Shown: positions 46,959 to 55,501 of the stretch, piece by piece
Layout: each line of letters opens with the position of its first letter
How positions within the stretch are numbered: position 1 is the first letter of the stretch
From: an uncultured Roseibium sp.
GTDB taxonomy: Bacteria; Pseudomonadota; Alphaproteobacteria; Rhizobiales; Stappiaceae
Direction: 5' to 3'
DNA: 64,000 bases
NCBI RefSeq assembly: GCF_947496995.1
Contig: NZ_CANMFD010000001.1
Coordinates: 1,112,692-1,176,691, forward strand
The notes under the pieces: generated by a model
Seen by the model: only the letters and a program-made list of their open reading frames with translations
Database searches by the model: none
Told to the model about the DNA's origin: nothing
Made by a program: the position numbers and the translations under genes

Positions 46959-47969
46959 GTGCCGATGAATACAAACGGCGGCCGGAAGGGCTGCCGGATC
47001 AGCGAATTTCGGATGGGCAGGAAGATGTTTTTTTCAACCAAGGACACAGGGCCGGTTGCCGATGCGGTGAAGCAGCATTGGGTCGACACGCGGCTTCCGG
47101 CGGCCATGCGCCCCTACGCGCGGCTGGCCCGCTGGGAACGGCCTATCGGCTGGTGGCTGCTGCTCTGGCCATGCTGGTGGTCCGCTGCCCTTGCGGCGAT
47201 TGCCGCCGGCAACGGCTGGCCGAACCTGTGGCATCTGGTTCTTTTCCTGATCGGCGCCGTGGCGATGCGCGGTGCAGGCTGCACCTATAACGATCTTGTC
47301 GACGTGGACATCGACACCAAGGTCGCGCGCACGCGCTCCCGGCCGATACCGGCCGGGCAGGTGACAAAAAACCAGGCGAGGATCTTTCTCGTGCTGCAAG
47401 GTCTGGTCGGACTGGCCGTCCTGCTGCAGTTCAACAGCTTTGCGATCGGTCTCGGTATCGCTTCGCTGATCCCCGTCGCCATATACCCGTTCATGAAACG
47501 CGTCACCAACTGGCCGCAATTGTTCCTCGGCTTCGCGTTTTCCTGGGGTGCGCTGATGGGCTGGGCGGCTGTGTTCGGATCGCTCGGCTGGGCGCCCGTC
47601 CTGCTGTACCTCGGCGGCATCTGCTGGACCATCGGCTACGACACGATCTATGCCCATCAGGACAAGGAGGACGACGCGCTGGTCGGTGTCAGATCGACGG
47701 CGCGGCTGTTCGGCGCGCGCACCAAACCGGCTCTGATCGTGCTCTACGCTGCCGCCACCGGACTGTTCATGCTGGCCGCCACCGCCGCCGACGCAGGCCC
47801 GGCCGCGTTCCTGGGCATTGTGGCCGGTGTCGTCCATCTCGGCTGGCAGGTCATCGTTCTGGACATCGACGACGGCGACCAGTGCCTGAAGCTCTTCCGT
47901 TCCAACACCACTTACGGCTGGATCCTCTTTGCCGGGTTCTGCGCGGACGCGCTGATCGGGTGGTTGTGA
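46959..47969 (+). CDS. ubiA: 4-hydroxybenzoate polyprenyltransferase UbiA
   Basis: A 336-aa integral membrane prenyltransferase of ubiquinone synthesis. The first Asp-rich motif is AGCTYNDLVDVDIDTKVARTRSRPIPAG, the second is GYDTIYAHQDKEDDALVGVRSTA, and about nine helices are visible. The N-terminal 22 residues of the ORF are doubtful: a GTG start with AGAGGT is possible, but MFFSTKD (47025) gives a typical length. Divergent from the jelly-roll gene. Confidence 0.95.
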   Translation: MPMNTNGGRKGCRISEFRMGRKMFFSTKDTGPVADAVKQHWVDTRLPAAMRPYARLARWERPIGWWLLLWPCWWSAALAAIAAGNGWPNLWHLVLFLIGAVAMRGAGCTYNDLVDVDIDTKVARTRSRPIPAGQVTKNQARIFLVLQGLVGLAVLLQFNSFAIGLGIASLIPVAIYPFMKRVTNWPQLFLGFAFSWGALMGWAAVFGSLGWAPVLLYLGGICWTIGYDTIYAHQDKEDDALVGVRSTARLFGARTKPALIVLYAAATGLFMLAATAADAGPAAFLGIVAGVVHLGWQVIVLDIDDGDQCLKLFRSNTTYGWILFAGFCADALIGWL

Positions 47970-47981
47970 GGGGCCGGGAAA

Positions 47982-48009
47982 CTAAAAAAGGCCCCGCGCT
48001 GCGGAGCCC
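47982..48009 (-). terminator. Terminator of the DUF6101 gene
   Basis: On the minus strand GGCTCCGCAGCGCGGGGCCTTTTTTAG: an 8-bp GC-rich stem and T6. The complementary strand could also help stop ubiA. Confidence 0.8.
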
Positions 48010-48047
48010 TTCATGCATGGCGATAAACCGATCTGTCTTTTGGCGCA

Positions 48048-48704
48048 TCAGTTCCGCGCGATGATCTCGCGTTCGTCTGCATGGACAGCCATCACCTCTG
48101 CCGGACGCCCTGGCAGGCGCTTGTTGAGAAAGCGCGGGCGGCGGCCTGTCAGGAGGCGAAGCTTGCGGCGCGGAGCCGGATTTGCCGAAGGTTTGGCGCT
48201 GTAGGCGTCGATCGGTTTCACCTTGCCGCCGAGGTCACACACCAGCATGGGCAGGTTCAGCGTCTGGGCCCAGCGGCTCCAGAGCGCGGCAAGTTCGTCC
48301 GAAGTTTCGGTTTCCGCAAGTGTGATCGACAGTGCGCTGTCCGGATGTTTCAGGATGAGCGCCGCCATGATGTCCCCGGGAGCAGCCCCCGGGACAATCC
48401 GTACCATGACGCCGTCGAAACCGGGTGTCGGAACGACGACGGTGACCGGAACACCGGCAACCCGGCGCTTGATGATCGCCCTGTCGCAATCAAGAACTAT
48501 ATCTGCAGGAAGAGCAGCGGTTCCCGGCCTTGATTCCAGTCGTTGCTGGAAGTGGGCCGGCAGGCAACCGGGATGCGGCATCGCTTGCGCGCCACCCCCG
48601 GTTGCTACCGTTTCCTGTATTTCTGTTTGACGTCTCAAATGACTCTCCACCGGACCTTTTGGTCTCTGATGGCTTGAAGGTAGATCAGAAAGGTCGTGAA
48701 GCAC
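48048..48704 (-). CDS. DUF6101 family protein
   Basis: A 218-aa protein of a Rhizobiales-restricted family of unknown function. The middle block ADIVLDCDRAIIKRRVAGVPVTVVVPTPGFDGVMVRIVPG and the IMAALILKHPDSALSITLAE strand-rich region match what I know of DUF6101. The C-terminus is basic (PAPRRKLRLLTGRRPRFLNKRLPGRPAE). No signal peptide. It may be a cytoplasmic regulatory or scaffold protein; function unknown. Confidence 0.8.
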   Translation of the reverse strand: MLHDLSDLPSSHQRPKGPVESHLRRQTEIQETVATGGGAQAMPHPGCLPAHFQQRLESRPGTAALPADIVLDCDRAIIKRRVAGVPVTVVVPTPGFDGVMVRIVPGAAPGDIMAALILKHPDSALSITLAETETSDELAALWSRWAQTLNLPMLVCDLGGKVKPIDAYSAKPSANPAPRRKLRLLTGRRPRFLNKRLPGRPAEVMAVHADEREIIARN

Positions 48705-49071
48705 TTAAGAGACACGGTTAAAAAAGTCTGATTTTAAAGAGGGTTACTGGAATGTAAGCGGAGAGGTAACGCCTGATTCACATGTGTGGCAGAAAGCAAT
48801 AAACACAACTCATGGATGAGCTTTCGGTGGGGCAAGCCGATGACGGGCACGCAAGCGTCGGCGTCGTGCCGGAATGGACTGACTGGAATGGGTTGACGTG
48901 ACGCGCAACCTGAACCGATCGGGCCGAATAGCGTTATTGTCCTGTGGGGACAGGCGGAATTATCCCTCTCGGAGGGAACCGGAATGGCACAGGCTGTTGG
49001 GAACCTGCTGCGGCGGTTGCAGGCTGCCGGTGCGAAGCGTAAATAACTGCCGGAGCAAAAAGGCGGACCTG
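48705..49071. other. Intergenic region between DUF6101 and tldE
   Basis: About 367 nt with no convincing gene; the tldE track ORF begins too early here. Two TTAA half-sites at 48705 and 48718 are 9 nt apart, so they do not form a CtrA box. Confidence 0.5.
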
Positions 49072-50415
49072 ATGTCGGAACTGATTGATCAAAGCGAATT
49101 GCAGTCACGGGCTGCACGTCTGGTGGAAGCGGCCCGCAAGGCCGGGGCGGATGCCTGTGACGCTGTGGCGGTCACGGGTGTGTCCCTGGGCGTGGACGTC
49201 AGGGAGGGCAAGGTTGAGGAAACCGAGCGCGCGGAAGGCGACGACGTCACGCTGCGCGTCTTCGTCGGCAAACGCACCGCCGCGGTTTCGGCCAACCGTC
49301 TGGATGATCCGGCAGGCCTTGCCGAACGTGCCGTCGCCATGGCGAAGGTGGCCCCGGAAGATCCCTATGCCGGCCTTGCGGATCCGGATCTGCTGGTGAA
49401 GGACTTTCCGGTACTGGATCTGCTCGACACCAAAGAGATGACGGCCGAGGACCTGAGCGAGATCGCGCTGGAAGCCGAAGCTGCCGGTCTTGCCGTTGCA
49501 GGGGTCAGCAAATCCGGCGGCGCGGGTGCGTCCTGGCGTTTGGGCGGTGTGGTTCTGGCCACCAGCCACGGCTTCCAGGGCTCCTACATCTCATCGCGCT
49601 ACGGCATGTCCATGACCGCGGTTGCCGGCGACGGCACGGCCATGGAACGCGATTACGATTTCGACAGCCGGACCTATTTCGAAGATCTGGAATCGCCGGC
49701 GGAGGTCGGCCGAAGAGCGGGCGAAAGAGCCGTGCGGCGTCTCAATCCGCAGAAGCTGTCCACCCGGACCACCAACGTCATTTATGAATCGCGGGCGGCC
49801 CGCAGCATTCTCGGTCATCTGGCAGGGGCGATCAACGGGGCCTCGATCGCGCGCAAGACCAGTTTTCTGAAGGACAGGATGGGCGAGCAGATTTTCGCCT
49901 CTGGCATTCAGGTGGTCGACGATCCGTTCAAGCGCCGCGGGGCCGCAACACGCCCCTTCGACGGCGAAGGCACAAAGGCCGAGGTCCTTGACGTGATTGG
50001 CGACGGCGTGCTGCAGCACTGGTTCCTGGATGGGGCGACGGCGCGCGAGCTTGGCCTGAAGCCCAACGGCCGGGCCCATCGCGGCGGCAGTGGAACATCT
50101 CCGGGCGGAACCAACATCACACTGATGCCGGGCGACAAGAGCCTTGAGGAGCTTATGGCCGAAGCCGGGGAGGGACTGCTGGTCACCGATCTCATCGGTC
50201 ACGGCGTCAACGGTCTGACCGGCGACTATTCCCGCGGTGCGGCAGGGTTCTGGTTCGAAAAAGGCGAAATCGTCGAGCCCGTCAGCGAGATTACCATTGC
50301 CGGCAATCTCAACGACATGTTCAGGCGGCTGGTGCCGGGCAGCGATCTGGACAACCGCTACTCGACAGCGACACCGTCGATCATGATCGAAGGAATGGCT
50401 CTTGCCGGAAACTGA
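49072..50415 (+). CDS. tldE: TldE/PmbA, metalloprotease partner
   Basis: A 447-aa TldD/PmbA-family protein. It lacks the HExxxH of TldD, so it is the TldE subunit. Visible blocks are GVSLGVDVREGKVEETERAEGDDVTLRVFVGKRTAAVS and LIGHGVNGLTGDYSRGAAGFWFEKGEIVEPV near the C-terminus. TldD/TldE act together in peptide maturation and toxin degradation. The ATG (MSELIDQ) is used; the longer ORF reads through non-coding sequence. It overlaps the next gene by 14 nt. The tldD gene lies 5 kb downstream, not adjacent. Confidence 0.95.
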   Translation: MSELIDQSELQSRAARLVEAARKAGADACDAVAVTGVSLGVDVREGKVEETERAEGDDVTLRVFVGKRTAAVSANRLDDPAGLAERAVAMAKVAPEDPYAGLADPDLLVKDFPVLDLLDTKEMTAEDLSEIALEAEAAGLAVAGVSKSGGAGASWRLGGVVLATSHGFQGSYISSRYGMSMTAVAGDGTAMERDYDFDSRTYFEDLESPAEVGRRAGERAVRRLNPQKLSTRTTNVIYESRAARSILGHLAGAINGASIARKTSFLKDRMGEQIFASGIQVVDDPFKRRGAATRPFDGEGTKAEVLDVIGDGVLQHWFLDGATARELGLKPNGRAHRGGSGTSPGGTNITLMPGDKSLEELMAEAGEGLLVTDLIGHGVNGLTGDYSRGAAGFWFEKGEIVEPVSEITIAGNLNDMFRRLVPGSDLDNRYSTATPSIMIEGMALAGN

Positions 50416-51208
50416 CAAAGGCAATCCCGCTCCCGAGACGGACATGCGCTTGCTGGAAACGGCAGCGCGGCAGGCCGGCGAACTGGCGCTCAGCTATTTT
50501 GGGCGGGACCCTGAAACCTGGTTCAAGGGCAACAAGTCACCTGTCTCGGAAGCGGACCTTGCTGTCGACAGGTTTCTGGCGGAAGAGCTGCGCACCGCGC
50601 GTCCGGGTTACGGATGGCTGTCGGAGGAAACCGCCGACGACCGGCAGCGTCTCGATCGCGAACGGGTGTTCATCGTCGACCCGATTGACGGCACACGCGC
50701 TTTCCTTGCCGGCGGCAACGAATGGACGGTGTCGATTGCCGTTGTTGAAAATGGCCGGCCGACCGCCGGCGCTGTTTTCTGCCCGCTCCGCGAGGAAATG
50801 TTTCTGGCAAGTAGCGGCGGCGGAGCCTGGCTCAACGGCCAGCGGATGTCGGTGTCCGGACAGGCAGACATTGAGGGGGCCAGCTTGACCGGTCCTCATT
50901 CGATCGTGGCCAACGAGGACGTGATCGCGGCAGGGTTCGTCCGCGCCGACATAATGCGCTCGCTCGCCTACCGCCTTGCAATCGTGGCGGCGGGACGGGT
51001 CGATGTGGGTGCGGCCCGGGGAGGGCCGAGCGACTGGGACCTTGCGGCGGCCGATCTTTTGGTGCAGGAAGCAGGCGGCCATCTGACCGACCTGTCCGGA
51101 CAGCACCTGATTTACAACCGCGCGAAGTCGGGTCATCCGGCTCTGGTCGCAGCTCCCCAAGCGCTGATCGGGCCTGTGCGCGACGCGCTCGGGGTCCTGA
51201 TCAAATGA
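50402..51208 (+). CDS. Inositol monophosphatase-family phosphatase (CysQ-like)
   Basis: A 268-aa metal-dependent phosphatase. The Li+-sensitive phosphatase motifs are present: GWLSEETAD, FIVDPIDGTRAFLAGGNEWTVSIAV, and GPSDWDLAAADLLVQEAGG. In this context 3'(2'),5'-bisphosphate nucleotidase is the likelier function than inositol phosphatase, but the sequence cannot settle it. TTG start with AGGA 7 nt upstream, overlapping tldE; an ATG at 50444 is the alternative. Confidence 0.92.
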   Translation: MPETDKGNPAPETDMRLLETAARQAGELALSYFGRDPETWFKGNKSPVSEADLAVDRFLAEELRTARPGYGWLSEETADDRQRLDRERVFIVDPIDGTRAFLAGGNEWTVSIAVVENGRPTAGAVFCPLREEMFLASSGGGAWLNGQRMSVSGQADIEGASLTGPHSIVANEDVIAAGFVRADIMRSLAYRLAIVAAGRVDVGAARGGPSDWDLAAADLLVQEAGGHLTDLSGQHLIYNRAKSGHPALVAAPQALIGPVRDALGVLIK

Positions 51209-51238
51209 GCTGCGGATTGACGAACAGCGAGGAAATTC

Positions 51239-51478
51239 ATGAGTGATAAAGACACGCCCAAGCAGCTTTTGCATCTCGTGTTCGGCGGTGAACTGGAGTC
51301 GCCCGAAGGCCTGACCTTCCGCGATCTGGACGCCCTGGATGTGGTCGGCATCTACCCGAACTATGCCGAAGCCTACAAGGCCTGGAAGTCGAAGGCACAG
51401 TCCACGGTCGATAACGCGCACATGCGTTATTTCATTGTTCACATGCACCGCTTGCTCAATCCGGAAACGGACGACTGA
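51239..51478 (+). CDS. DUF4170 family protein
   Basis: A 79-aa protein of DUF4170, a small alphaproteobacterial family of unknown function. The core LLHLVFGGELESPEGLTFRDLDALDVVGIYPNYAEAYKAWKSKAQSTVDNAHMRYFIVHMHRLL is nearly the whole protein. GAGG lies upstream of the ATG. It sits in the lipid A/Kdo gene cluster between the phosphatase and the DUF374 acyltransferase. Confidence 0.92.
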   Translation: MSDKDTPKQLLHLVFGGELESPEGLTFRDLDALDVVGIYPNYAEAYKAWKSKAQSTVDNAHMRYFIVHMHRLLNPETDD

Positions 51479-51506
51479 GCAGCCGCTTCTTCAGGCGATA
51501 AGAAAA

Positions 51507-52214
51507 ATGATCAAACGCCTTGGCCGCCATCCCTGGGTCCTGTCGGGTGTGGGCACTTTGCTCGCTGCCTATCTGAAGCTGGTCAGGCGCACCAACCGCT
51601 TTGTTCTGGATCCGCCGGGGATCTACGACAAGACGGAACCGGAGCTGCCGGTTATCGTCGCCATGTGGCACGGCCAGCATTTCATGGTGCCCTTTGCCAA
51701 GCCGGCGGAGTGGCAGGCGAAGGTGATGATTTCGCGATCCGCCGACGGCGAGGTCAACGCCATCGCAGCCCGCAAACTCGGGCTTGGCCTGATCCGGGCA
51801 TCGGGCGGCAGAAACGCCCGCCAGATCAGGAAGCGCGGCGGAATGCGCGGGTTCATCGAAGCGCTGAGGGCTCTGAAGGACGGGTATACGATTGCCATGA
51901 CCGCCGATATTCCCAAAGGCCCGGCGCGTAAGTCCGGCGTCGGCATCGTGCAACTGGCGAAACATTCCGGCTGTCCGATCCTGCCTGTGGCGGTGGCAAC
52001 GAGCCGCAGCATCGAGCTCAACAGCTGGGACAAGGCGAGCGTGAACCTTCCTTTCGGGCGCGGCAGCATCGCCGTGGGCGAGTTGATCCGGGTGCCGGCC
52101 GAGGCCGGGGACGAGGAGCTGGAAGTCTACCGTCAGCAGGTAGAGGACAGCCTCAATACGGTCACCACACGTGCCTATGAACTTGTCGGCAGGGTTGAGA
52201 CGTCCGTACCCTAG
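51507..52214 (+). CDS. DUF374 / LPLAT-family acyltransferase-like protein
   Basis: A 235-aa protein of the DUF374 family, related to lysophospholipid acyltransferases. The blocks IVAMWHGQHFMVPFAK, RSADGEVNAIAARKLGLGLIRASGGRN and ALKDGYTIAMTADIPKGPARKSGVGIVQLAKHSGCPILPVAVATS are conserved in it. The standard HX4D motif is not exact (His-Gly-Gln-His-Phe). One short N-terminal hydrophobic segment may attach it to the membrane. Lying directly before waaA and lpxK suggests lipid A acylation, but this is an inference. The ORF track extends too far upstream. Confidence 0.9.
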   Translation: MIKRLGRHPWVLSGVGTLLAAYLKLVRRTNRFVLDPPGIYDKTEPELPVIVAMWHGQHFMVPFAKPAEWQAKVMISRSADGEVNAIAARKLGLGLIRASGGRNARQIRKRGGMRGFIEALRALKDGYTIAMTADIPKGPARKSGVGIVQLAKHSGCPILPVAVATSRSIELNSWDKASVNLPFGRGSIAVGELIRVPAEAGDEELEVYRQQVEDSLNTVTTRAYELVGRVETSVP

Positions 52215-52243
52215 GGTGTGAACTGAGGCGCTGGAGGTAAGGA

Positions 52244-53575
52244 GTGGGAGATATGCAGGCTGGGCGTCGCCCCTTGCTCATCAGTGCCTATCGGGCTCTT
52301 TCCCGTGCCCTGACGCCCCTGTTCCACCTTCTCTTCTGGTGGCGCAGCCGCTCAGGCAAGGAGGTCGCTCAAAGGAAAGGCGAACGTTTCGGCCGGCCGC
52401 AACACGAGCGCCCTTCCGGGCATCTCACATGGATCCATGCGGCAAGTGTCGGCGAGACCATGTCTGTCCTGCCGCTGATCGAGGCCTTGTGCGCTTCGGG
52501 ACAAAGGGTGCTGCTGACGACGGTTACCGTCACGGCGGCTGAAATTGCCGCATCGCGGCTTCCGCAAGGCGCGGTTCACCAGTTCGTTCCCTATGATGCA
52601 CCGGGCCCCCTGACCCGGTTTCTCGATCATTGGTCTCCGGACCTTGCCATGGTCGTTGAATCGGAGATCTGGCCGTGCCAGTTCGATGAGTTGAGGTCCC
52701 GGAAAGTGCCTTTCATTTTGCTGAACGGCCGTCTTTCCGACGGGTCCCACAGAAATTGGTCCCGGTTTCCGGGGGCTTCCCGCTATATCTTCGAGTGTCT
52801 GGACCTGGTGCTGGCGCAAAGCGCCGCCGACGCGGAACGCTTCCGCCGGCTTGGCTGCAAGAGGGTGGAAACACCCGGCAACCTGAAATTCGACGCGAGT
52901 GTGCCGGAGGTGGCGGAAGCCGAAATTCAGGAGCTTCATACGCAGATCGGCGGCCGGCCCGTTTGGCTGGCGGCGCTGACCCATCCGGGCGAGGATGCGA
53001 TTGTCCTGCAGGCCTGCGAAAAGCTCCTGATGGAGTTTCCCGAACTGCTGTTGATCCTGGTGCCGCGCCACCCGAACCGCGCCGATGACATCGCGGAGCT
53101 GATCGGGGCACACGGCCTGACCTGCATCCGACGCAGTACGGGTGAAAAAATAAACCCGTCCACAAGGGTCTATCTTGGCGATACACTCGGCGAGATGGGA
53201 CTGTTCTACAAACTTGCGCCGGTGACCTTTCTCGGCGGATCTTTTACCGACGCCGGCGGCCACAACCCGGTGGAGGCGGCTCTTGGCGGGTCCGCGCTCG
53301 TGACCGGACCGCAGGTGGCCAATGCACGCGCGCTCTACAAGGAGTTCTGGTCAGGCAAGGCGGCTGTGCGGGCATCGCGGCCCGAAGATCTGGCGGACCT
53401 TGTCGCCGGACTGCTGCGCCGGCCGGACGAGGCGCGCGCGCAGGCAGGCTGTGCAAGGGCCCTTGTCGACGCTGGCAGGGGCGCGAAGGAGAAGATCCTG
53501 TTCTTGTTGCAGCCTTATTTGAAAGATCGCTCCGATGGGCGGGAACCGGAGGCGGAGCGTGAGCAAAGCGCCTGA
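52244..53575 (+). CDS. waaA: Kdo transferase WaaA (KdtA)
   Basis: A 443-aa glycosyltransferase that adds 3-deoxy-D-manno-octulosonate to lipid IVA. The N-terminus has a membrane-association helix (LFHLLFWWRSRSGKEVAQRKGERFG), and WIHAASVGETMSVLPLIEAL is a family signature. VVESEIWPCQFDELRSRKVPFILLNGRLSDGSHRNW and the C-terminal FLGGSFTDAGGHNPVEAALGGSALVTGPQ nucleotide-sugar region follow. GTG start with GGAGG upstream; the ATG three codons later is possible. Overlaps lpxK. Confidence 0.97.
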   Translation: MGDMQAGRRPLLISAYRALSRALTPLFHLLFWWRSRSGKEVAQRKGERFGRPQHERPSGHLTWIHAASVGETMSVLPLIEALCASGQRVLLTTVTVTAAEIAASRLPQGAVHQFVPYDAPGPLTRFLDHWSPDLAMVVESEIWPCQFDELRSRKVPFILLNGRLSDGSHRNWSRFPGASRYIFECLDLVLAQSAADAERFRRLGCKRVETPGNLKFDASVPEVAEAEIQELHTQIGGRPVWLAALTHPGEDAIVLQACEKLLMEFPELLLILVPRHPNRADDIAELIGAHGLTCIRRSTGEKINPSTRVYLGDTLGEMGLFYKLAPVTFLGGSFTDAGGHNPVEAALGGSALVTGPQVANARALYKEFWSGKAAVRASRPEDLADLVAGLLRRPDEARAQAGCARALVDAGRGAKEKILFLLQPYLKDRSDGREPEAEREQSA

Positions 53576-54587
53576 TTTCTGGTGGAAGCCCGGACTTTCT
53601 CCCATTGCCCTGCTTCTGGCCCCCGTCGGCTGGATATACGGTCTGATCACCGGGCGCCGCATGCTCGCAAGAGCGAAGGCGAAGAGTGGGCTGCCGGTCA
53701 TCTGCATCGGAAATTTCGTGGTCGGCGGCGCTGGGAAAACCCCCTTCGCGATCGAACTGGCCTACAGGCTGCGGGAAGAAGGCTACAGGCCCGGATTTCT
53801 GTTACGCGGCTACGGCGGCAGCGAGAAGGGACCGCTGCTGGTGGCCGCGGACCTTCACGATGCCGCCGATGTCGGCGATGAGGCGCTGCTTCTGGCGCGC
53901 TACGGGCCGACAGTGATTTCCCGAGACCGCCCGGCGGGCGCTGCTCTTGCGCAGGAGCAGCCGGTCGATCTGCTGATTATGGACGACGGGTTTCAGAATC
54001 CCGCGCTTGCCAAGGATCTCAGCCTCGTGCTGGTCGACTGTGCCACCGGCTTCGGCAACGGTTTTTGTCTTCCGGCAGGTCCGCTACGCGCCCCGGCGCA
54101 CAAGCAGATCCTCAAGACCGACTGTCTTGTGCTGGTGGGGGAGGGCGATGCTGCCGAGGAGGCGGCCCATCTGGCCGGGCGCAAGGCCTTGCCGATCCTG
54201 CATGCCCATCTGAGGCCGCAGCCGAACGGAGAGCTGGACGGCCGGAAACTCTTTGCGTTCGCGGGGATCGGACGACCGCAGAAATTCTTCGCCTCGCTGA
54301 AAGAGCTTGGCTATCAGGTGAAACAGACCCGTGCGTTTGCCGACCACCACCCCTATACAGAGGCCGATGTACGCGCTCTTCTGACGGAAGCGGAAGAGGC
54401 TGGGCTGCAGCTCGTTACGACGGCGAAGGATATGGTGAGGCTGGAAACGTCGGACGGCGAACTCTTTCACTGGATCGCGTCGTCAGCACGGGTGCTCGAA
54501 GTGCGCATGGAGATCGACGACGAGGACAGACTGATGGGCCTGATCAGGGAAACGCTCCGCAACCGGAGCTTCCACCAGCAGGCCTAG
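53559..54587 (+). CDS. lpxK: Tetraacyldisaccharide 4'-kinase LpxK
   Basis: A 342-aa kinase that phosphorylates the 4' position of the lipid A precursor. The N-terminal membrane helix (GLSPIALLLAPVGWIYGLIT), P-loop (VGGAGKTPFAIELA), RGYGGSEKGP and the D-D-G-F-Q motif (IMDDGFQNPALAKDLSLVLVD) are canonical. The GTG start (SKAPDFWW) with GGAGGCGGAG before it overlaps waaA by 17 nt, so translation is coupled. Confidence 0.97.
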   Translation: MSKAPDFWWKPGLSPIALLLAPVGWIYGLITGRRMLARAKAKSGLPVICIGNFVVGGAGKTPFAIELAYRLREEGYRPGFLLRGYGGSEKGPLLVAADLHDAADVGDEALLLARYGPTVISRDRPAGAALAQEQPVDLLIMDDGFQNPALAKDLSLVLVDCATGFGNGFCLPAGPLRAPAHKQILKTDCLVLVGEGDAAEEAAHLAGRKALPILHAHLRPQPNGELDGRKLFAFAGIGRPQKFFASLKELGYQVKQTRAFADHHPYTEADVRALLTEAEEAGLQLVTTAKDMVRLETSDGELFHWIASSARVLEVRMEIDDEDRLMGLIRETLRNRSFHQQA

Positions 54588-54603
54588 CCCTGGTCCTGAG
54601 ACC

Positions 54604-54825
54604 CTAGGCGGACTTGGTTTCCAGGTACCGCTTCATGGAGGCCTTTGCATCGACATAGGCTTCCTGACGCTCGACGGACCAGTATTTCAGTTCATCAAGC
54701 GGAATTGCAGTGCCTGTCACGGCGCAACGCACGAAGGTGCCCGGTGATTCCACCTGGTAGTCGCCATCCAGATACCGGACGCGGGCTTCGCTCGGAATGC
54801 GCGGGTTTTCGTAACGGTTCATCAT
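54604..54825 (-). CDS. DUF2093 family protein
   Basis: A 73-aa protein of DUF2093, a small alphaproteobacterial family. The conserved core is EARVRYLDGDYQVESPGTFVRCAVTGTAIPLDELKYWSVERQEAYVDAKASMKRYLE. Function unknown. It lies convergent with lpxK, 16 nt after it. Confidence 0.9.
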   Translation of the reverse strand: MMNRYENPRIPSEARVRYLDGDYQVESPGTFVRCAVTGTAIPLDELKYWSVERQEAYVDAKASMKRYLETKSA

Positions 54826-54957
54826 CTGATCGGTTCCAGGCAGTCTAACGACAGCACCTTCTAAGCCGAAACAAGGTTTCAGGGCAAGCTGTGCGGTTAC
54901 TCACCGTGCTCCAGAGAGACCTTGCAGGTCTTTTGTCAGCGGTCTCCGGGAACCGGA

Positions 54958-55185
54958 TCAGCGTGGCTTTGCGTCTTTTTTGGAAGGAGCGGCAGGTTCC
55001 GTCAGTCTGGATCCGAACTGCGGCCGGACGATATTCGCGTCGTTCTGTTCGGACGGTGGCGGCGGACCGGAGACCGACCCGGATCGGGCGAGAACCTTTG
55101 CCAGCAGCGGATGCAGCCCGTCGCCTCGCGCGGCGGCAAGAGCATGAAAGGACAGCATCTGGGGAAGGTCATCTGACGCGGACAT
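54958..55185 (-). CDS. Small hypothetical protein
   Basis: A 75-aa protein that I do not recognise. It has a helical first half (MSASDDLPQMLSFHALAAARGDGLHPLLAKVLARSGS) and a Pro/Lys-rich disordered tail. The longer track ORF reads through poor sequence. Weak ribosome binding site. It may be a real but very small conserved gene. Confidence 0.4.
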   Translation of the reverse strand: MSASDDLPQMLSFHALAAARGDGLHPLLAKVLARSGSVSGPPPPSEQNDANIVRPQFGSRLTEPAAPSKKDAKPR

Positions 55186-55501
55186 GGTCTTGCACCCTTT
55201 TGTATCCTCTTTCAGGCAGAGCGCCTTCCGGGATGGTTTGCGGCAGGCCGAATTCACCGGCGAACGAAATGCGCCGCGTTTATTTTGCATCGCAACATTA
55301 ATATGAGTTTTATATTCAGGTTTAAATTTTCGCAAGTGGAATTCCGAGATTTTCGGATGATTTCTGCGTCAGAAACCCTATGTTGGGGATAAACCAGCGA
55401 TAACAACTCCGGTTATGGCGGCTGAGTGAATTCGGGCGGCTGCTTTCGCATGCCGGCCCACGAACACGCCAGGGCCAGCCGGAGGCAGACAGGACGCGCG
55501 C
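55186..55501. other. Intergenic region upstream of tldD
   Basis: About 316 nt, AT-rich in the middle (about 55285-55335). Contains no ORF that looks coding. Confidence 0.4.

Noticed and set aside
48705-48721. Two TTAA sites thought to be a CtrA box near the DUF6101 start
   Set aside because: Spacing is 9 nt, not 7, so the CtrA consensus is not met.
48734-49117. 127-aa minus-strand ORF before tldE
   Set aside because: Overlaps the tldE start; Ser/Pro/Arg-rich with no family features.
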